Positions 11,938 to 22,985 of a stretch of DNA of 64,000 nt are shown here, piece by piece (the stretch's first letter is position 1; every line of letters starts with the position of its first letter). This stretch comes from Trichobilharzia szidati (Eukaryota > Platyhelminthes > Trematoda > Strigeidida > Schistosomatidae). The notes beneath the pieces were generated by a model. The model did no database searches. It had not been told where the DNA came from and saw nothing but the letters and a program-made list of their open reading frames with translations. Location of the stretch: the NCBI GenBank assembly GCA_944472155.2, contig OX235279.1:159052199-159116198 (forward strand). The letters run 5' to 3'. A program made the translations under genes and the position numbers.

Positions 11938-12629
11938 TGGTTGCTGGACAAAGAATACTCTTTTCGATAACTTCATCATCAGGTTCTACAGTTATATATA
12001 CATTATAGTGAATGAATGAATTAGTATTATTAACAACATCAATGCTGTTTCAATAACATGAAATCAATAATATCAATAGATTACAGTCCAATAGCATCAA
12101 CATAACAATAAACTGAATGTCAGAAAAATTAGGAAAGATAATATTACAAATTCATGAATTCCTAGTCTCTAATGAAGGCCGGCCAGGGCAGTAGTAGGGG
12201 CTGGACTTGCTTCTTTTGCACACAGAGCACTGGTTGTTTGGGCGAATCGCAATAGCCTCTGCTGTTTAGAGCATGCGGTACGTGGATGTTTTAGGCAATT
12301 TATTTGGTACCCGGTAGATGATAGAGAAGGATTCTTCTATGCTGGCTGGCTTTGTGGCCGGTTTAGACCAGATGGTCTAATATCAAACTGTTGATGGTTC
12401 TTACTACACCCTTAATTAGTCATACTGGGAGATGTTCTCGGCCGTTGCTCGCGAACATGTACCAGTGTGGCCAAGTAAGGCTGTAGTAAATTTATTGATA
12501 TTACAGATTCTATGTTATTTAAACAACACTAATGTCGTTAATAATACTAATTCATTCACCATAATGTATATATAACTGTAGAACCTGATGATGAAGTTAC
12601 CGAGAAGAGTATTCTTTGCTCAGTAACCA
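11938..12629. repeat. PLE remnant bounded by about 110-bp inverted repeats
   Basis: Positions 11,938-12,050 are the imperfect reverse complement of about 12,520-12,629; the shared core is AACTTCATCATCAGGTTC and GTTATATATACATTAT. Between them lies a PLE C-terminal coding remnant on the minus strand. PLEs are known to carry LTR-like repeats in direct or inverted orientation, so I read this as a 5-prime-truncated PLE with inverted pseudo-LTRs. Confidence 0.6.
12165..12330 (-). pseudogene. PLE C-terminal endonuclease tail remnant
   Basis: On the minus strand the frame reads TAEAIAIRPNNQCSVCKRSK followed by a PGRPSLETRNS tail and a stop. This parallels the C-terminus of the PLE at 29.5-30.9 kb (TAEAIGIHLKKPSLCVQKK, PWPSLQDR). 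A stop codon interrupts the frame just upstream. Only the tail after the GIY-YIG domain is left. Confidence 0.6.
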
Positions 12630-12639
12630 TTTTTTTTTG

Positions 12640-13279
12640 GAAATTTTAGTGGGCAGTTTTATTCAGTTCAAATAAATATTCCACATTTCTTTTTCACTCA
12701 TATTTCTTTCTCTTTCACTTGATATTTGCTGTTTTATAGCCAATAAATTGTAAATAAACTTTACAACTAAACATCACCTACCTCATTAACACACTTTAAC
12801 ACTCTTCATCATTTAACTGCAACAACTTGAACAAGCTAGGTATGTATCAAGCGTATTCCCATTGTAGAATTTGGCACAATGTATTCTTCTACCATTGTGT
12901 CACGAATACATTTTCTCTTCTTCTTCTATTTCGGAGCTGAGTTATACACCTCGACTAATGATTAAGTAGTTGGAGGTGAGATTATCTCATCTATTCATTG
13001 ACATGTGCAATATGAAGTTTCCATGAAAAACAATCAACCCCGCCCATTATAGCCTGGATTTCACTTCATCCACGATGGAGACAGAACGCATTGTTAAGCT
13101 GTCCCCACATCATTTGATCGATGACCGGATAGCACGTCTACATGTAAGAGATAACGTAAATTGCCACATTTCACGAGAACCTTTCATATTCGCTCTGAGA
13201 TCCCATCATCAGACAGCCTGTTCCAGCTGATGCAGTTTCCTAAGTAAGTGAAGACACTCCAAAACTATTTACCCTATCT
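12640..13279. other. Non-coding stretch without recognisable feature
   Basis: AT-rich sequence with no coding or repeat signal that I can support. Confidence 0.4.
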
Positions 13280-13533
13280 ACGTTTAAGATGAGAGTCAGT
13301 GTTGACCAACCATGCACCATCATCTTAGATTTTAGATGAGTGAGTTGCTTATGAAGAACAACAACAAAAGTGCTGCTCAGATGGCTGAGACGAGTGTGTT
13401 TTGGTAAGCGCACTCATCTAGAAGGACAATATCAACTGAATGCTCTACTATGGTGAGACTGCTAGTTGATACACTCGAGCGATGACCTGTCGTGTGATGT
13501 CACTTGATGGTTTTCTCACAGTATGCCCAATCC
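13280..13533 (-). repeat. RTE 3-prime tail, left member of an inverted pair
   Basis: This is the near-identical reverse complement of 15,626-15,879. It starts in the codons for HTVRKPSSDITRQ and runs into 3-prime untranslated sequence. The high similarity contrasts with the decayed coding parts around it. Confidence 0.75.
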
Positions 13534-14470
13534 GTCAAAATTGTCTCACTATTATACAATGTCTCATTTGCATGTGAACGTATGTCAGAATGGTCGTCGT
13601 TCTTAGCGATTTATAAGGTCCTCACTTTCTGAAAGTTTCCCAATCGAAAAGAGCACTGTATCTGTATAAAACACAGTGAAATAACGTCAGAATAGTCAAA
13701 TGTTGCATTTATATTCACAACAGGTGCTTGCAAACCACGCATAACACAACCACACAAAACCGTACACTACAGCACCTACACATGACAAACCAAAAATCCT
13801 ATTGACCGCTGAGGGACGAGAAAACCAGAAGCGAGGTAAATTTAAAACGTGATAACGCTTATCCTCACCCGGTGTAAGGATAAGGGTAGTCCAGCGTACT
13901 CCTGTGTCGTTGCTCCCCACAGTGTAACGCGCAATCCAGTCAACCACAATTACGAATATCATCGGTGATAATAGGTGGTCATCTTGTCTTACTCCTGTAT
14001 GCACTTCGAACGCCTCACTGAGTTTCCCGTTGTGGATCATCTGACACGTGGCATTTTCACAATTGATATGATTATGAACAATAAATTGTGTTCGAAACGT
14101 CATCCAGTAAATAATACTGTTTCACTGTGTGGTATACCTAATGAACAAACTAATATGGAATTACGTGGTACTGACATTTGGATGTTAATTGAGATTGATA
14201 AAGACTTGAGGTACGCCATAGTGTTGATGTAGCTTACAAATTACTTCTCGGTCTACGCTGTTGAAGGCCTTTTCGAAGCCGATGAACTTGAGGTGGAGAG
14301 AGGTTTGACTGCCATTCTATGCTCTGCTTGATGATGATGCATAGAGTTTCAATTTTATCAGCAGGTGGTCTACCTTTCCTGAATCTAGCCAGCTTGTTCC
14401 GGCGGGTGGCAGAGTTCTGTATCCAGTGCATCTTTTATCCTTTCTAGGATGATGCGACTTGCGGTTAAAT
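13280..14470 (-). pseudogene. RTE-type non-LTR retrotransposon, truncated copy
   Basis: The minus strand encodes a broken RTE reverse transcriptase. The N-terminal piece (14,431-14,234) has LARFRKGRPPADKIETLCII then EWQSNL; the frame then shifts. A second piece (14,103-13,830) has CQMIHNGKLSEAFEVHTGVR and a following SPMIF.IVVDWI block. The last 254 bp (13,533-13,280) are the family 3-prime tail, also present in the plus-strand copy ending at 15,879. Frameshifts and missing parts make it non-functional. Confidence 0.75.
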
Positions 14471-14780
14471 GCTTTGAATCTTAACTGTTGCGAAGCAGCA
14501 GATCATCACTTATTTGTCTACAAATCCATTGACAGGTAGGTCGTTTGAAGGGAGTGTATTTCGACAGTGATGAAGAGTGGCCACAGTAAGTTGATTGCTA
14601 ATTTGATATGAATTCTGGGGTGTAGGCTTATTTCACTAACTTTGATCCGAAAGTATAAAACACTTGGGTTTTATTAACAGTGGGAATTGGTGAATTATTT
14701 CAGTGACAAACAGCAAAATAATTTAGTACTATAAACCAACTTCTTCGTTATATAACATAATCACGCACATAACATAATCA

Positions 14781-14805
14781 TATATATATATATATATATA
14801 TATAT
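14781..14805. repeat. (AT)n microsatellite
   Basis: An uninterrupted TA dinucleotide run between the two RTE pieces. Confidence 0.9.
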
Positions 14806-14989
14806 GTCTTGCTTCGCAATAATTCCTCTTGGATATCAAGACACTATTACGCATTAACACGAACACAATGCAGGACAATATCGCTTTCTTCGGCCACGGA
14901 AGCCTAAAACTACTTAATTAGACCTCATTTTCACAAAAATGAACGCTTGTAACGCCTCTATTGGGCATGAACACGATAACCCATACAAT

Positions 14990-15879
14990 GTGCGAGAATA
15001 CATTGCGATAGCCTTTAACTTCACCCCATGAGAAGACTCTGGAAGATCTGAATTTCGCGGATGATATGTGTCACACAGACTCGAAAACTTGAAAGCGAAA
15101 ACCAACAAACTGGCTGATGAGGCAACGAAAACAGGACTGCACGTGAACACAGAAAAGACGCAGGTGATGAAGATAACCAGTCAACAAAAACAACCTGCGC
15201 CAATCACCATCAACGGGAATTATTTTTAACAGAGGTTCCTTCCCTCACTTATCTAGGAAGCATCGTTCCAACTACAGACAGGCACGCCAAATGGGTGAGG
15301 ATGTCAAAGTCAGAATCGGAAAGGTAAGATACACATGCCTACATCAACCTGAAACCAGTTCGTAAATCTCCTGCACTCAGCATGACAAGGAACAAGATTT
15401 GCATTTTCAGCACCAATGTCAAGTTGGTCCTTCTATACGGGACAGAAACTTTGCGTATCACGAAAAGGATTTCCAACAGGCCACTTCAGACTTTCATCAA
15501 CAGCTGCCTTCACTCCACAGTGAAGACCAAATGCCCAGAAAGGATAAGCAACAGGGATCTCTGGGAGCGAACCAGCCCGGAACCGATCATGCAACAAATA
15601 TGTAGTGGAAAATGGACATGGATTGGGCATACTGTGAGAAAACCATCAAGTGACATCACACGACAGGTCATCGCTCGAGTGTATCAACTAGCAGTCTCAC
15701 CATAGTAGAGCATTCAGTTGATATTGTCCTTCTAGATGAGTGCGCTTACCAAAACACACACGTCTCAGCCATCTGAGCAGCACTTTTGTTGTTGTTGTTC
15801 TTCATAAGCAACTCACTCATCTAAAATCTAAGATGATGGTGCATGGTTGGTCAACACTGACTCTCATCTTAAACGTACA
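14990..15879 (+). pseudogene. RTE-type non-LTR retrotransposon, 3-prime part
   Basis: The plus strand carries the late RTE reverse transcriptase region. An LEDLNFADD box near 15,040 corresponds to the FADD catalytic motif. A YLGSI block follows near 15,250. The open part at 15,382-15,705 has VKLVLLYGTETLRITKR, CPERISNRDLWERTSPE and WTWIGHTVRKPSSDI, all typical of the RTE C-terminal region. Stops and frame breaks occur before 15,382. The tail to 15,879 matches the inverted tail at 13,280-13,533. CR1 #1 begins immediately after. Confidence 0.8.
15626..15879 (+). repeat. RTE 3-prime tail, right member of an inverted pair
   Basis: Reverse complement of 13,280-13,533. It contains a (TTG)n-like stretch near 15,787-15,800. 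Confidence 0.75.
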
Positions 15880-15918
15880 GTTTACAATTTATTTAGGATA
15901 GTAGGCTAGATGCCTGTG

Positions 15919-17567
15919 TTAATCCTTTCGATTTGTTGCACACAGGAGGTCCAATCTCGCCTTGAATGAATCAACGGATGGTGCTGATACGATGTGTTCC
16001 GGTACGGAGTTCCATTGGTTCACAATTCGATGCGAAAAACGGATCTCCACACGCAGACGATTCGACCGCGGTTTTTGAACCTTGAGGTGATGTCCTCGCA
16101 ATTCGGTGGTACCAGAAGGAAGAAATAAATTAGATAAATTAGCTCCAAAATCATTTCTTAGGGTACGGTATGCTAGTATTAGGTCACTCCTAAGTCGTCT
16201 GTATGACAGTGGAAATAAACCCAGTCGACTTAACCTCTCCTCATATGAGAGGGTTGAGAAACCCTTTATTAGCTTAGTTCCTACGCTTTGCACCCTTTCT
16301 AATAAGTCTATTTCGTATTTGAAACACGGGCTCGCTGCCTGGATCCCATATTCCAAATTTGGTCTGACATAAGTCGGATATAATATACGAAATATATCAG
16401 CGTCAAAGTTCGCAAAAGCCTTGCTTGCGTATGGCCCATAATATTCGAAAACCCTTAGTGGCTGCAGCTCTACAGTTTGTTGCTGTTTTCAAGTCATGCT
16501 GCACAACCACTCCCAAGTCCTTGTACTCAGTGACCACTGGGAGAGTAATGCCATTCATTCAGTAATTGTGCACGTGACCATGAGATACATGCATAACTAC
16601 ACTCTTGCTTAAGTTAATCTCCAAGGCCCAGTGCTTACACCAATCACTAAACAAGTTTGAATCCTCCTGCAAAGCAAGTTGATCACTGTCATCGTGTAAA
16701 GCCCTCCATATCTTGATGTCATCGGCGAACAGTAAGCAGGATGACTTAACTACCGATGGAATCTCATTAACATAAATCAGGAAAAGAAGTGGGCCTAGAA
16801 TTGTACCCTGAGGAACGCCACTCTTAACCGATTCCTATGTTGATAAAACCCCGTTAACTCGTACTCTTTGTCTTCTGTCCTTTAGAAAGTCTTGAATCCA
16901 GTCGGCGACCACTTTATTGATTCCCAGACTACCTAACTTTACTAGAAGACCTGAATGAGAAGCCCTGTCAAACGCCTTGCTAAGGACGATGAATATGGCG
17001 GCCTCCACCGGTATATTAGCATCAACAATGACCTGCTGTCAAACCATCCTGTTCCACAGCGAAAAGTTTGTTCCCTTCAATGAACTGAATAATAGCATCA
17101 CGAATTATTCTTTCTAGTAGTTTAACAACAATACTGGTCAAACTAACAGGACGATAGTTCTGAACTAAGTTTCTAGATCCGGTTTTGAAGACCGGACTAA
17201 TGATGGCATCTTTCCAGTCAGTCTCTTGGACATTTAAACTGGTCCAGAGACATATTGAAGATTACCGACAATGGCTTGGCTCGGCAATATTTTCAGCCAA
17301 TGCTGTTAATATACGTGGGTGGAGTTCATCAGGGCCACTGGACTTACCAGGATTGAGCCTTATAATCCACTTTAGGATAGTATCCTTTCCAATGTATAAA
17401 GGTGCCATTTTCAAGTTACCTTCTGGAAAAGTTACAAAGCTGGTATCAATATTATCAATCAGAGAATACTTGACTAAAGTGCTTGGACAAAGCCTCAGCC
17501 TTAGTCAAGTTATCCTCAGCCATGTTTGTCTGGTCATCTTCAAGCATAAGAGGTGGGATAGCATCAC
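15919..17567 (-). pseudogene. CR1 #1 reverse transcriptase and C-terminal region, broken
   Basis: Pieces in several minus-strand frames give the RT motifs in order: SSGPDELHP (about 17,340), NYRPVSLTSIVVKLL (about 17,160-17,110), KAFDRASHSGLLVKLG (about 16,985), VPQGTILGPLLFLIYVNEI (about 16,820-16,760), LLFADDIK (about 16,735). The FADD catalytic box is intact. The last open part (16,356-15,919, 145 codons) has the C-terminal motifs LFPLSYRRLRSDLILAYR and NQWNSVPEHIV. Several frameshifts separate the pieces, so no functional enzyme is made. Confidence 0.75.
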
Positions 17568-18401
17568 TCACTCTGGTGAACTTTTAACTAACTGGGTTTC
17601 GTAGGCTATCATTGACTGGTGAATCAAGCTTCTACACTGGCTTCTGGTTTCACAGTATTTCAGCCGGAACTGCTGTAGCCCAGTAGAAACAAAGATATTC
17701 CAGAACCTTTTTCTCCGTCTTAGGAGTGTTATAGCTTGTCTATTTATCCATGGTGGCCGATTTGTTGGCCTTTTAGGAACCCTCCAGGGAATGAAATCAG
17801 TGGTAACCCTCTCAAGTGTATTCTTAAATCTATCCCATTCATCTTCAATGGATGAGACAATATTGACTGACCAGTCGGCAGTTGAAGCACGCTCCTTTAT
17901 AGCGACTATGCCAGCATGCCAAACACTAGGTCGGGATTTCAGTTGAAAACTGACTAAATTGCCAGCCCTTAAGTTAAAATCTAACACCCCATGATCACTG
18001 TTTGCTAGAGGTGGATGAATAACTAGACCATCCACGTCGTCGTTGTCACGAGTAAGCACTAAGTCCAGTAAGGAAGATCCTTGGGTAAAACCGAATCTTG
18101 TACTACCTAAGACATGTTGTGTCAGGGCATTTTCCATGGTAGTCAAGAGTAACCGGCTGTCAAACTTATTGGCGGATCCTGGAGATGTGACAGCTACCCA
18201 GTCTATATGAGGTGCATTAAAATCACCTAGAATAAGACAGCTACTGTGTTTACTCCATTGTTTGAGGTGATCTAAAATAAAGTCATCACACTGACAATAC
18301 GGAAATTTGTTCCCGATACTACGTATATTAGTGTACACTACCTTCAGGCTTCCTATGCCGTCTGACTTATCCACACAGGTCTTGGAAGCATACCTTTCCA
18401 A
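17568..18401 (-). CDS. CR1 #1 endonuclease domain (open part of ORF2)
   Basis: A 277-codon open frame. Residues about 20-75 carry KVVYTNIRSIGNKF and CLILGDFNAPHIDW, the GDFN box of the exonuclease-endonuclease-phosphatase fold; residues about 105-145 carry SLLDLVLTRDNDD and NSDHGVLDFNLR, with the SDH catalytic box. It then runs into the pre-RT region (RPPWINRQAITLLRRRKRFW). In CR1 elements this domain nicks the target for target-primed reverse transcription. The frame breaks before the RT, so it is a relic in a dead element. The true start may be upstream of the first ATG. Confidence 0.8.
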   Translation of the reverse strand: MERYASKTCVDKSDGIGSLKVVYTNIRSIGNKFPYCQCDDFILDHLKQWSKHSSCLILGDFNAPHIDWVAVTSPGSANKFDSRLLLTTMENALTQHVLGSTRFGFTQGSSLLDLVLTRDNDDVDGLVIHPPLANSDHGVLDFNLRAGNLVSFQLKSRPSVWHAGIVAIKERASTADWSVNIVSSIEDEWDRFKNTLERVTTDFIPWRVPKRPTNRPPWINRQAITLLRRRKRFWNIFVSTGLQQFRLKYCETRSQCRSLIHQSMIAYETQLVKSSPE

Positions 18402-18466
18402 GACCTGACTATTTGAAAACCCACCAGTTTAAGGTTAGTCTCACCATTTTTACGTCTTGTTTCTAG

Positions 18467-19371
18467 CTAGGACAAAACTTCTTTTCCTTTAAGCCTGTCT
18501 TCAAGAGATAAATCAGGTCTGACTGAAATTCCTGACCCGGCAAGCTTGTGTACATTAGCCAGTAGATGATTACATTCATCAGGAGAACCTAAGACTACTT
18601 TAAACAACCTACGCTGATTAGAACATTCATCATCTCTTTTGCCTTTTCTAATCAGCTTGTTAATCGATACTCCAGGGAAATTCGCTGGGAGCATCTTCCT
18701 TATAATACTACTCACTAATTTAAGGTCCTGATCCTGCCTTTTCACGGGATCAGATTCTTTGGACTCTTGTCGTATTTAGCAGTGGTTACGCCTTTTCTCA
18801 CCACTATTGATGCAGCCTGGCTACAGGTGACAGACGTTTGCCTACCATCAATATTACTATATTTCTTCCGATTGCTTATTTTTGTTACCCACTTATCATC
18901 TGCCTGCAGTTGCTTCTCAGGGCTGCTGCAGTTTTTGATGGAACAATCAAGATCAGTGTCTGCACCACCTTCATGGCGAACTTCGCTTACAGTGTTCTCT
19001 GGTGCCGAGATGCTGTTTACAGCTTCCGTTTTGTTACCTTTTCGCTTACTAAGACGCTTCGAACGCCTAGTAGGTTTTACTTCCGGGGTAACTGGGATAG
19101 TAACCGCCGGTGTGATAACATTCATGATGGCACTTACTGCGTCGTCTTTAGATGGGCAGTCCGTGTCACTCTAACCAGCCACGCTATCATCAGGAAGTTC
19201 CATGGCTTTAGACAGTAGTTCGTGAGCCTCCCTTATTAAAGTCATCTTTGGGGAGCAACACATTCTGCACATCCAGTGGGATGTTGCAGCACTACAACGT
19301 TTGTATGCATAGGATAGATAATACACTGAATTTTCTAGATGTCTGGCTAAACAGGCAAGAAGATGAGTCAC
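18467..19371 (-). pseudogene. CR1 #1 ORF1, broken
   Basis: Three open pieces: 19,371-19,171 (with a CRMCC cysteine cluster near its middle, probably the end of a zinc-finger region), 19,125-18,742 (basic, RRSKRLSKRKGNK), and 18,745-18,467. The first two are in one frame, separated by an in-frame TAG; the second and third are separated by a frameshift. The right-arm copy (63,066-63,970) has the same TAG and frameshift. ORF1 of CR1 elements binds the element RNA; no specific activity can be claimed here. Confidence 0.65.
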
Positions 19372-19395
19372 TCAACAAAGGCGTGTATATAACAA

Positions 19396-20865
19396 TAATA
19401 ATAATAATATATTCTCATTTTGTACATGAGGGACGCCAGTTTACAGGCATCATCAATATGATAAATTACATATACGATTAATAAACACATTTAATAATAG
19501 TAATTTAATAAAATACATTTTTCCCACCTGTGTAGGACACACCAATTGTACAGGCATGGATAAGCATTATTTAAATTACATAAATTTGGTTCATGCTTAA
19601 ATAATGTGGTTGCAATCATTTTGTCTACGGGAACAATATGATAACTAGTCATTCAATGGAGCACATCAAGAAATATAGAAATATTGTCTTCGCATTAACA
19701 AAAACACCCACGTATGTTCTGGATGGATTACAAATACTTGGGAAAAAAATAAAGCTTGAAGTAATTCCTCCACATAACTTTGGTGTGTACGGCATCGAGT
19801 CTTATTCTTGATTTATATCCAAATTTGGTAATAATTTAAAATAAGTAATACACTTGTAGACTTTTGTCAGCATTTTCATCGTAACATCACAAGTGAATTG
19901 TACTCAATGTAGACTAATAATAATAACAGTTTGTATTTTCTTATAAACGGGTGTTTTCAAGAAATGCAAGCTATTTTTGCAGACACAATCAGTTATGTTG
20001 TAGGTTACAATCGTGAAGTATTATAAATCAATACTCTTTTATTGGAATAAAGGTATATTTCACAGCTGTAATCCAGGTTGCGTCGTTGGTGAAGGTAATG
20101 CGTAATTCACGAGGGAATTGTAAGATATGGGACCAATAATGTTTGCAGATCATCTGTCATTGTAAATGGTCAAATATCCAAATTCTTCATTCTCATTCAA
20201 AAAGTCAAATTGAAGCTAAAATGGTGAGGAAAAAGAAGACAAACAACAGCAACGCAAAAGAAAGCAAGTGGAGTCCTCAAGGAGTGATTAATACGCATAT
20301 ATACATTTATATTCTGTTTAGTAACTATAGTTATTTTGGTGCACTAACTAACTAGTCCCGTGATGCTAACTTTTATATTGTGTGAACTAATATTATTGTC
20401 CTGTGTAAAAATGCCTATCATGTACTTCCAATAATATTGAAATTTATAATTGCAGTTTGTTGTAACTACACGTTTCATGAACTTAAAATATCTATGTAGG
20501 GTGAGAAAGAGGGTGTCATCTTTGAGCAGTCTGGTGACTGAGGAGATGAACACTGCGAGTGTTTGCATAGCGCACATCAGCTAGCTGGTAGTCTATTCCA
20601 AATGACTGAAAACTTATTTAAGAAGAAGCTGTACGGCATGTAAGTCTGACAATGCTCTATAGCAGCTAGGTTGTGATGATTTCTAAGATTGTAACTGATG
20701 ACAGCAGTAGGTTTAATTATTGGCTCGGAGGAGTGCACAAGCAGATTAGTTAGCCTGTACTAAAATATTAGGTTTAGCTTAAGACGTCTTTTCCAGAGTG
20801 GTTCTAATCTCAGTCTGCCGCAACGATCATAGTATTCAAGACCACTTTCTAAACCAAGACTTCTT
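19396..20865 (-). mobile_element. CR1-type 3-prime fragment with long 3-prime UTR
   Basis: On the minus strand about 20,865-20,578 encodes a CR1 ORF2 C-terminus (LRLEPLWKRRLKLNLIF, SYNLRNHHNLAAIEHC, FSVIWNRLPAS) with at least one stop. About 1.2 kb of non-coding sequence follows, ending in an ATT microsatellite (reverse of AATAATAAT at 19,398-19,410), as expected for a CR1 tail. Part of the non-coding region (19,54x-19,81x) resembles 46,21x-46,50x. The mirror copy is at about 61,572-63,042. Confidence 0.6.
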
Positions 20866-20914
20866 ATAAAAAGCACATTCAAAGGACAATACAAACACTT
20901 CCTTAGTTACGTGC

Positions 20915-21478
20915 TCATTAAATATAAAAGAAATATTGTTAAGTGTCTTACGTGCAAGGTAAGAAAGATATGTACGGACGATCACTTACAGAGGGAATTT
21001 GAATACATTCATACTTCCATGACAGAGGTAGGCTATCCAAATAGCTTCATTAGGAATATATGATAGCATCAGATAGAAAATCTGCTACGACGATGCCAAA
21101 AAAGAAACCTGTATTTAATTGGTTCTTGTCGGGTGAGATTCTGTCCCATAAACTTTCCAGGAGTACAAGAAAAACATTTTATACAGTAAACCTGCGTTTG
21201 CTGAAGAAGGACTATATCTCATTACGTAGGATGTTAGAGGTTTTCAGCAGGTTAAGCTGTGCCACTTAACCAGCTTGTTAATATTCTGGTCGACAGGCAC
21301 TCGGATTCATGTGAAAAATAGACTGAATCCATTCCATCTAACTCACACTACCCTCTTCATTCACAACTCTCCCTTTGTATCTCAACAGGCACGACCAGAA
21401 GACTGTATACAGAAAACCATATGCTCGCACTAGCAAGTACAAAAACTCAACCATATCCCACTTAGCTCGTGTTCTGAG
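20915..21478 (+). pseudogene. Penelope-like element fragment A
   Basis: The plus strand encodes LKYKRNIVKCLTCKVRKICT, then LQREFEYIHTSMTEVGYP, then after a stop KKPVFNWFLSGEILSHKL. The order parallels FVPLKYKRNLVKCL, NEELKIIKELLRKNGYP and KKPMFIKLQFLG in the PLE at 29.5-30.9 kb, so this is the RT-to-linker part of a PLE. Mirror copies lie at 60,959-61,522 (right arm) and, for the distal part only, at 41,142-41,440. Confidence 0.65.
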
Positions 21479-21599
21479 TGATTAAGAAAGCATTAGGCGT
21501 GAAACTTATAGCTTGTTAAATAATCAGTAGAACAATTGGATCTCGTCTCTCCAGCTCATACCACTTATAGGTATCACGTTTTCTTTCGTTTCTTTTCCT

Positions 21600-21640
21600 C
21601 TTCTCCCTCCCTCCCTCTCTCTCTCTCTCTCTCTCCTTTG
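21600..21640. repeat. (CT)n microsatellite
   Basis: A CCCT/CT simple-repeat run. Its length differs from the mirror GA run in the right arm near 60,820-60,835, which contributes to the 18-bp offset between arms. Confidence 0.85.
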
Positions 21641-22016
21641 TTACACAGGTTTATATATACAAAGTTAGTTGAAAAGTAATCTCAGAGATAATTGTCATTT
21701 AGTCACTGACTAAGTCAGTGTATGAGAAGTAACAATCCTTGAAAAAAATCCACGAATAATCTCAGTCAATCGAGAAAGTTGACAAATTACGGCAACAGCA
21801 AACAATAGACAGCTTGATTTGACTAATCAGATAGCTCAGCGTTACAAATGGTTCCTAGTCATAATCCTCTTTGGAAGTGTCGCCTAGATTTGGTTTTTGA
21901 CTTCTCTGTAGATAATGTGTTGATAGGGAGGAATAAAACATGCATGTGTGGAGGGATAAAAACTTTGGAAAAGTATCGGAGGGCTATTGACAGTTATATA
22001 TTCAGATGCAACCACT

Positions 22017-22985
22017 CTATATGAGGAAGTCTGCATAAGTTGGTAAGTCGTACATAACTGGTGATTTTTTAGACACTTTCTTCTCGAAATCAAAGCTCTC
22101 CCTTAGTAACATATTGCGTATATGCAACCAGTATCTGCTGCAGCTGGAGAAATAGAGAATACATTAGTTTGATATGTCTATAACCACTTCTATGAGAATC
22201 TGGGACCAGTTTCCGCAGCATGTTAGAGATATATACCCCATATTATTCATTTTTATTACATATATCATAGATAAACTTCTTTGTAAATTAAGTACCACTT
22301 TTCACTTAGAAGAATCTGATTGACTGCTTCAAGATCGTCTGAAGTTGGCGTCTACTCTTTACTGTTGCCCCGACTCCTACAATTACCGAACAACAACAAT
22401 AGAATTAAATTACTATACGCAGCGAAATCTCACTCTCTTCCCAAACCATCACTAGAAAGCTAAACAATCACGACTTATTGGGTCACAATGCGCGTTTATC
22501 AACGATCAACAGAAATCAGTAACTAAGACCATCACAGCATAGTATAGTACAGTACATGATATGAAAAGTTAACATATCAAACCTCGTTACTCACCTCTAA
22601 CCTTGGTCACTTATACCAATATTCCTCCTTTGGTCGCTATCAGCATCTCCACCCATCTCATCCTCATCGCTCGAATCGGATAAAACAATATCCTCATCTA
22701 CACTAGATTGAACACTGGGTGCAGGAATGAGCTCTGGGGGGAACAGCTTTTGTTCACGTGAGTCAGCAATACCTCACTTCATTCAATAGAATTAACATGT
22801 CCTTATAAAATGTGAACATACCCAACTACACTCACCACTCACACGGTCATCCCTGTTAACACTGGTCACATTGTAAATCGGAGTAGTTTCAGAAGACCTC
22901 GGATTCTCCTGTGCTCAGCCTGTCTGTTGTCGTGAAATTCAACTTTTTGAGTATTTCTCTTCCCTTTCGCCGCAGTTGGGTCCAT
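22017..22985 (-). other. Gene-like exon cluster, left copy (possible captured host gene)
   Basis: Mirror of the plus-strand cluster at 23,210-23,889. Pieces are exon A (22,985-22,836), exon B (22,733-22,595), exon C1 (22,376-22,306), and a fourth piece (22,143-22,017) lost from the plus copy but kept in the right-arm copy. The fourth piece follows a CTCTATTTCTCCAG acceptor and reads LQQILVAYTQYVTKGE, then after a one-base shift VSKKSPVMYDLPTYADFLI and a stop. The acceptor of exon B is intact here. I do not recognise the protein. Confidence 0.35.

Larger units (their letters stand above)
15880..19395 (-). mobile_element. CR1-type non-LTR retrotransposon (CR1 #1)
   Basis: On the minus strand the order is ORF1 (19,371-18,467), apurinic endonuclease (18,401-17,568), decayed reverse transcriptase and C-terminal region (17,567-15,919). 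The 3-prime end abuts the RTE tail at 15,879. From about 18,437 outward (towards higher coordinates) this element is duplicated in the right arm of the large palindrome at 63,042-64,000. The part below 18,437 has its partner, if any, beyond the window. CR1 clade assignment rests on endonuclease and RT motifs. Confidence 0.8.

Noticed and set aside
18767..19218. Open frames of 126-135 codons on the plus strand opposite CR1 #1 ORF1
   Set aside because: They are antisense shadows of ORF1; the same frames recur opposite the right copy and show no motif.
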